NCBI GenBank assembly: GCA_020226215.1
Contig: CM035235.1
Location: 42,379,352-42,443,351 of the forward strand
Origin: Sindora glabra
Taxonomy: Eukaryota > Streptophyta > Magnoliopsida > Fabales > Fabaceae
Length of the DNA stretch: 64,000 nucleotides
Direction: 5' to 3'
Part shown: one piece after another, positions 62,001 through 64,000 of the stretch
Numbering within the stretch: position 1 is the first letter of the stretch
How the letters are laid out: each line of letters opens with the position of its first letter
The notes under the pieces: model-generated
Told to the model about the DNA's origin: nothing
The model's input: only the letters and a program-made list of their open reading frames with translations
Databases searched by the model: none
Program-made: the position numbers and the translations under genes

Positions 62001-62600
62001 TCCTTAAAAAACCTCGACGGCAGCTTTATTTATTTATTTAATTTTTAAGTGTCATTTAGCTCGTAAGATCATTATATTTTTAAAATTTTAATATTATAAA
62101 AAATATGATTTTTAAAAATATTATAATATAATATTTTAATTAATTTATATATATTTAAAAATATTCTTAAATTATTAAAATTACTTTATTAATAATTTAA
62201 TAATATTAAATAATAATTAATAATTATAAATAATAATTAATAATAATAAATAATATATAAATAGTGCAAAATAGTGTGATAAGTAATAATTAATAATAAT
62301 TAATATTAAGTATCAAACAATGATTAAAGAAAATAAGAGATAAGGTAATGAAATGATAAAACATAATAAGAAAGACAAAATTTTAATTTTTTATCATTAA
62401 AATATTTTGATAATATAAAAATATAAGATATTCATCTTTTTAAAAGAATATTTTAAAAAATATTATATTAAAAATATTTATAAAAATATTCATTTTTCCT
62501 CATAAAATTTTAAAATATAAAAAGGATTCTAGGAAGCAAAAATCAATCATCAGCTAAAGATAATATTACCCTCGCTCTCACGTTTATTCACCTTCACATA
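59000..62600. other. AT-rich intergenic DNA, possibly holding another decayed non-autonomous element
   Basis: Around 59805 and 60880 are weakly inverted words (ctatttgattcgtggaat; cttttctggttcaaagaat read inward), and agaatgattc occurs outside both (~59790 and ~60902), so a ~1.1 kb element at 59800-60902 is possible. Between these, attaaaattta-type low-complexity repeats dominate. 60920-60990 and 61915-62000 are short, less AT-rich islands with no gene. Confidence 0.4.
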
Positions 62601-62630
62601 TTCAAAGGATTCGGGATTTTGAAACTCACG

Positions 62631-62638
62631 TATAAATA
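62631..62638 (+). promoter_or_regulatory. TATA box for the right-hand TNL gene
   Basis: TATAAATA, following cacg and preceding a purine-rich stretch. It is the best TATA element upstream of the TIR start at 63614, which would put the transcript start near 62660-62670. Confidence 0.5.
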
Positions 62639-62664
62639 AAGGAGATCGGGCAAAGTGTAGGTTT

Positions 62665-63613
62665 ACATTCAGGTTTTATTCAAAGCATCGGCTGATAAGT
62701 CTGGTCTTCCTTTTTTTTCCTAAAATAAAATTCAAAATACACTCATCTCTGATAAATCTAGTCTTTTTTTTTTGGTTAAAAAAAAAAAGGAAGGAAGACT
62801 AGAGAAGACTAGACTTCTAATTCTTTTTGTACCCATGGTTTCAAGTTCAGAAGGAGAAAGTCCCAGTGAAATTTCCTTTTCCTCTTGCTCTGCATTCTTG
62901 GCGATATGGGTCAGTGACTCACTCCTTCTTCCATCTTCTCTCCATCCTTTGGAAAATTCGGTCTCTGTTCTCATTCCTTGCTTCCTTCTAATATTTTCTC
63001 TTCATCCTGGCCATCATTTTCCATTCATTTCTTTCCTTGTTAACGGCTGGTCCCTTTACTTTTTTAATAATTCTCTGATCTGCGCAATTGACCTATATTG
63101 AAACTACTTTTCTTGTTTGATATTTGTGAGATTGGATCTTCTGGATATGAGTTTCTGGGATTTGCTTTTAATTTGAACATTTTGGAAAAATCCCCCATCT
63201 TTGTTCTTGTTATGATATACTGTTTTCCAGATCTGAAAATGGGTTTTATGGAAAGAGAAGCCACTGGTTTTCTTTATTCTCTCTCTATTTCCACTTCTCT
63301 CTGACCCAGAGCACCAACTCCTCCAGAATAGCGTGGAATTGTACCGATAAAGCAAAGCCCAGATGAGATTCACAACAATTTTTTGTCACACAAGGTAGAT
63401 TTTCTGGGTAGAAGCTTATCCGCTCTAAAATATATCTGAATTCGACCCGTTCCATGATGAGCCTCCATGTATATAGCTAAGAATATTGAATCTATTTCTG
63501 ACTGTTGTATTGGTCTTTTTCAGGAGGAACATAGAGATAAGCAACCACCGAGAGAACACTTTGTCAAGTGGGTATTTTACTCCTGCAAAGGATCTGTTCC
63601 AGTGAACCGGCAC
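62665..63613 (+). other. 5' leader of the right-hand TNL gene, probably with an intron
   Basis: From ~62930 to 63195 it matches the relic at 57310-57612. A good acceptor (tctttttcag at 63523) lies just before gaggaacatagagataagc, the leader piece shared with the left TNL (484-552). That suggests a leader intron ending at 63523. In the left TNL the same place reads ttacttttgg, so the AG acceptor is missing there. A 109-codon frame at 62772-63101 is not protein-like. Confidence 0.55.
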
Positions 63614-64000
63614 ATGGCTTCTTCACCTATTCCTACTTCTCTCCCTTCCTCTTCCTCAGTTTGCCCAAAGAAATATGATGTTTTTGTTAGCTTCAGAGGC
63701 GAAGACACCCGCACCAGCTTCACCTGCCATCTTAATGGTGCTCTCGTGCGAAGAAAGATCAAGACATACATAGATGACAAGCTTGACAGAGGAGATGTGA
63801 TTTTTGAAGCACTTATGGAGGCAATTGAAGATTCTTATGCGACCATCGTCATCTTTTCAGAAAACTATGCTTCCTCGAAATGGTGTTTGGATGAGTTGAC
63901 CAAAATAATGGAATGCAGGGAATATGGAGGACAAATTGTAATACCTGTATTCTATGGGATAGACCCATCAAATGTAAGGAAGCAATCCGGAAGCTACGAG
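63614..64000 (+). CDS. TIR-NBS-LRR (TNL) resistance gene, 5' end (TIR domain), cut by the window edge
   Basis: The ATG at 63614 opens 129 codons without a stop to the last base. After a Ser/Pro-rich start (MASSPIPTSLPSSSS) the TIR boxes are all standard: KKYDVFVSFRGEDTRTSF (residues 19-36), KTYIDDKLDRGD, FSENYASSKWCLDEL with catalytic Glu94, and IPVFYGIDPSNVRKQSGSYE, where the neighbouring pseudogene is broken. The start is supported by the leader shared with the left TNL and by the absence of a nearer in-frame ATG. No lesion is visible, so this may be a live NAD-cleaving immune receptor gene; NB-ARC and LRR lie beyond the window. Confidence 0.93.
   Translation, partial: MASSPIPTSLPSSSSVCPKKYDVFVSFRGEDTRTSFTCHLNGALVRRKIKTYIDDKLDRGDVIFEALMEAIEDSYATIVIFSENYASSKWCLDELTKIMECREYGGQIVIPVFYGIDPSNVRKQSGSYE

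Noticed and set aside
62772..63101. 109-codon + frame before the right-hand TNL
   Set aside because: Low-complexity Ser/Leu/Phe composition, overlapping a frame of similar length on the other strand. It lies in the leader/intron region shared with a relic that lacks it.
1..64000. CRISPR arrays, tRNA, rRNA, bacterial-type systems
   Set aside because: No regular spacer-repeat arrays, no cloverleaf candidates and no ribosomal sequence noticed. The window is plant nuclear DNA.

Overview
This is nuclear DNA from a dicot plant, probably a rosid. It is strongly AT-rich and repeat-dense, its genes have introns, and it carries TIR-NBS-LRR (TNL) disease-resistance genes, a class missing from grasses. 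I saw no rRNA, tRNA, CRISPR array or bacterial-type operon. Almost everything recognisable is either a resistance-gene relic or a decayed transposable element. The species cannot be named from the sequence alone.

Layout. (1) 1-22219: a broken TNL gene on the + strand behind a tandemly duplicated leader. Its TIR exon is split twice. A ~10.5 kb Mutator-like element (971-11445) lies in one 11-bp target duplication, and a second ~1.3 kb element (11563-12892) lies in a 7-bp one. After a ~6.2 kb intron come the NB-ARC exon (one stop, one frameshift) and the LRR/C-JID exons (one frameshift). The large Mutator-like element holds a decayed MuDR-type transposase gene and a decayed plant-mobile-domain (PMD) gene, both on the minus strand. 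It also has a second, internal pair of terminal-repeat-like ends that bracket the PMD gene. (2) 22889-27545: a fragmented mitochondrial NAD-malic enzyme pseudogene, with its middle to 3' exons tandemly duplicated. (3) 28870-30665: a ~107-bp minisatellite of about 16 units, each with a short inverted repeat. (4) 31538 to ~50363 or ~51212: a Helitron of about 19 kb read on the minus strand. It has a textbook 3' end (hairpin plus CTAG), a decayed Rep/helicase gene and a decayed RPA1-like gene, and a 435-bp hAT MITE has inserted into it. (5) 51251-~56010: a Ty1-copia polyprotein relic on the minus strand. (6) 56010-62600: AT-rich DNA with simple repeats, a foldback MITE and, at 57310-57612, a diverged copy of the TNL leader. 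(7) 63614-64000: the first 129 codons of a second TNL gene, intact as far as visible and cut by the window edge.

The functional unit is a TNL cluster: one dead copy at the left, one possibly live copy at the right, and a leader relic between them. The space between them has been filled by several classes of transposon. The only feature with a good claim to being an active gene is the TNL start at the right edge.
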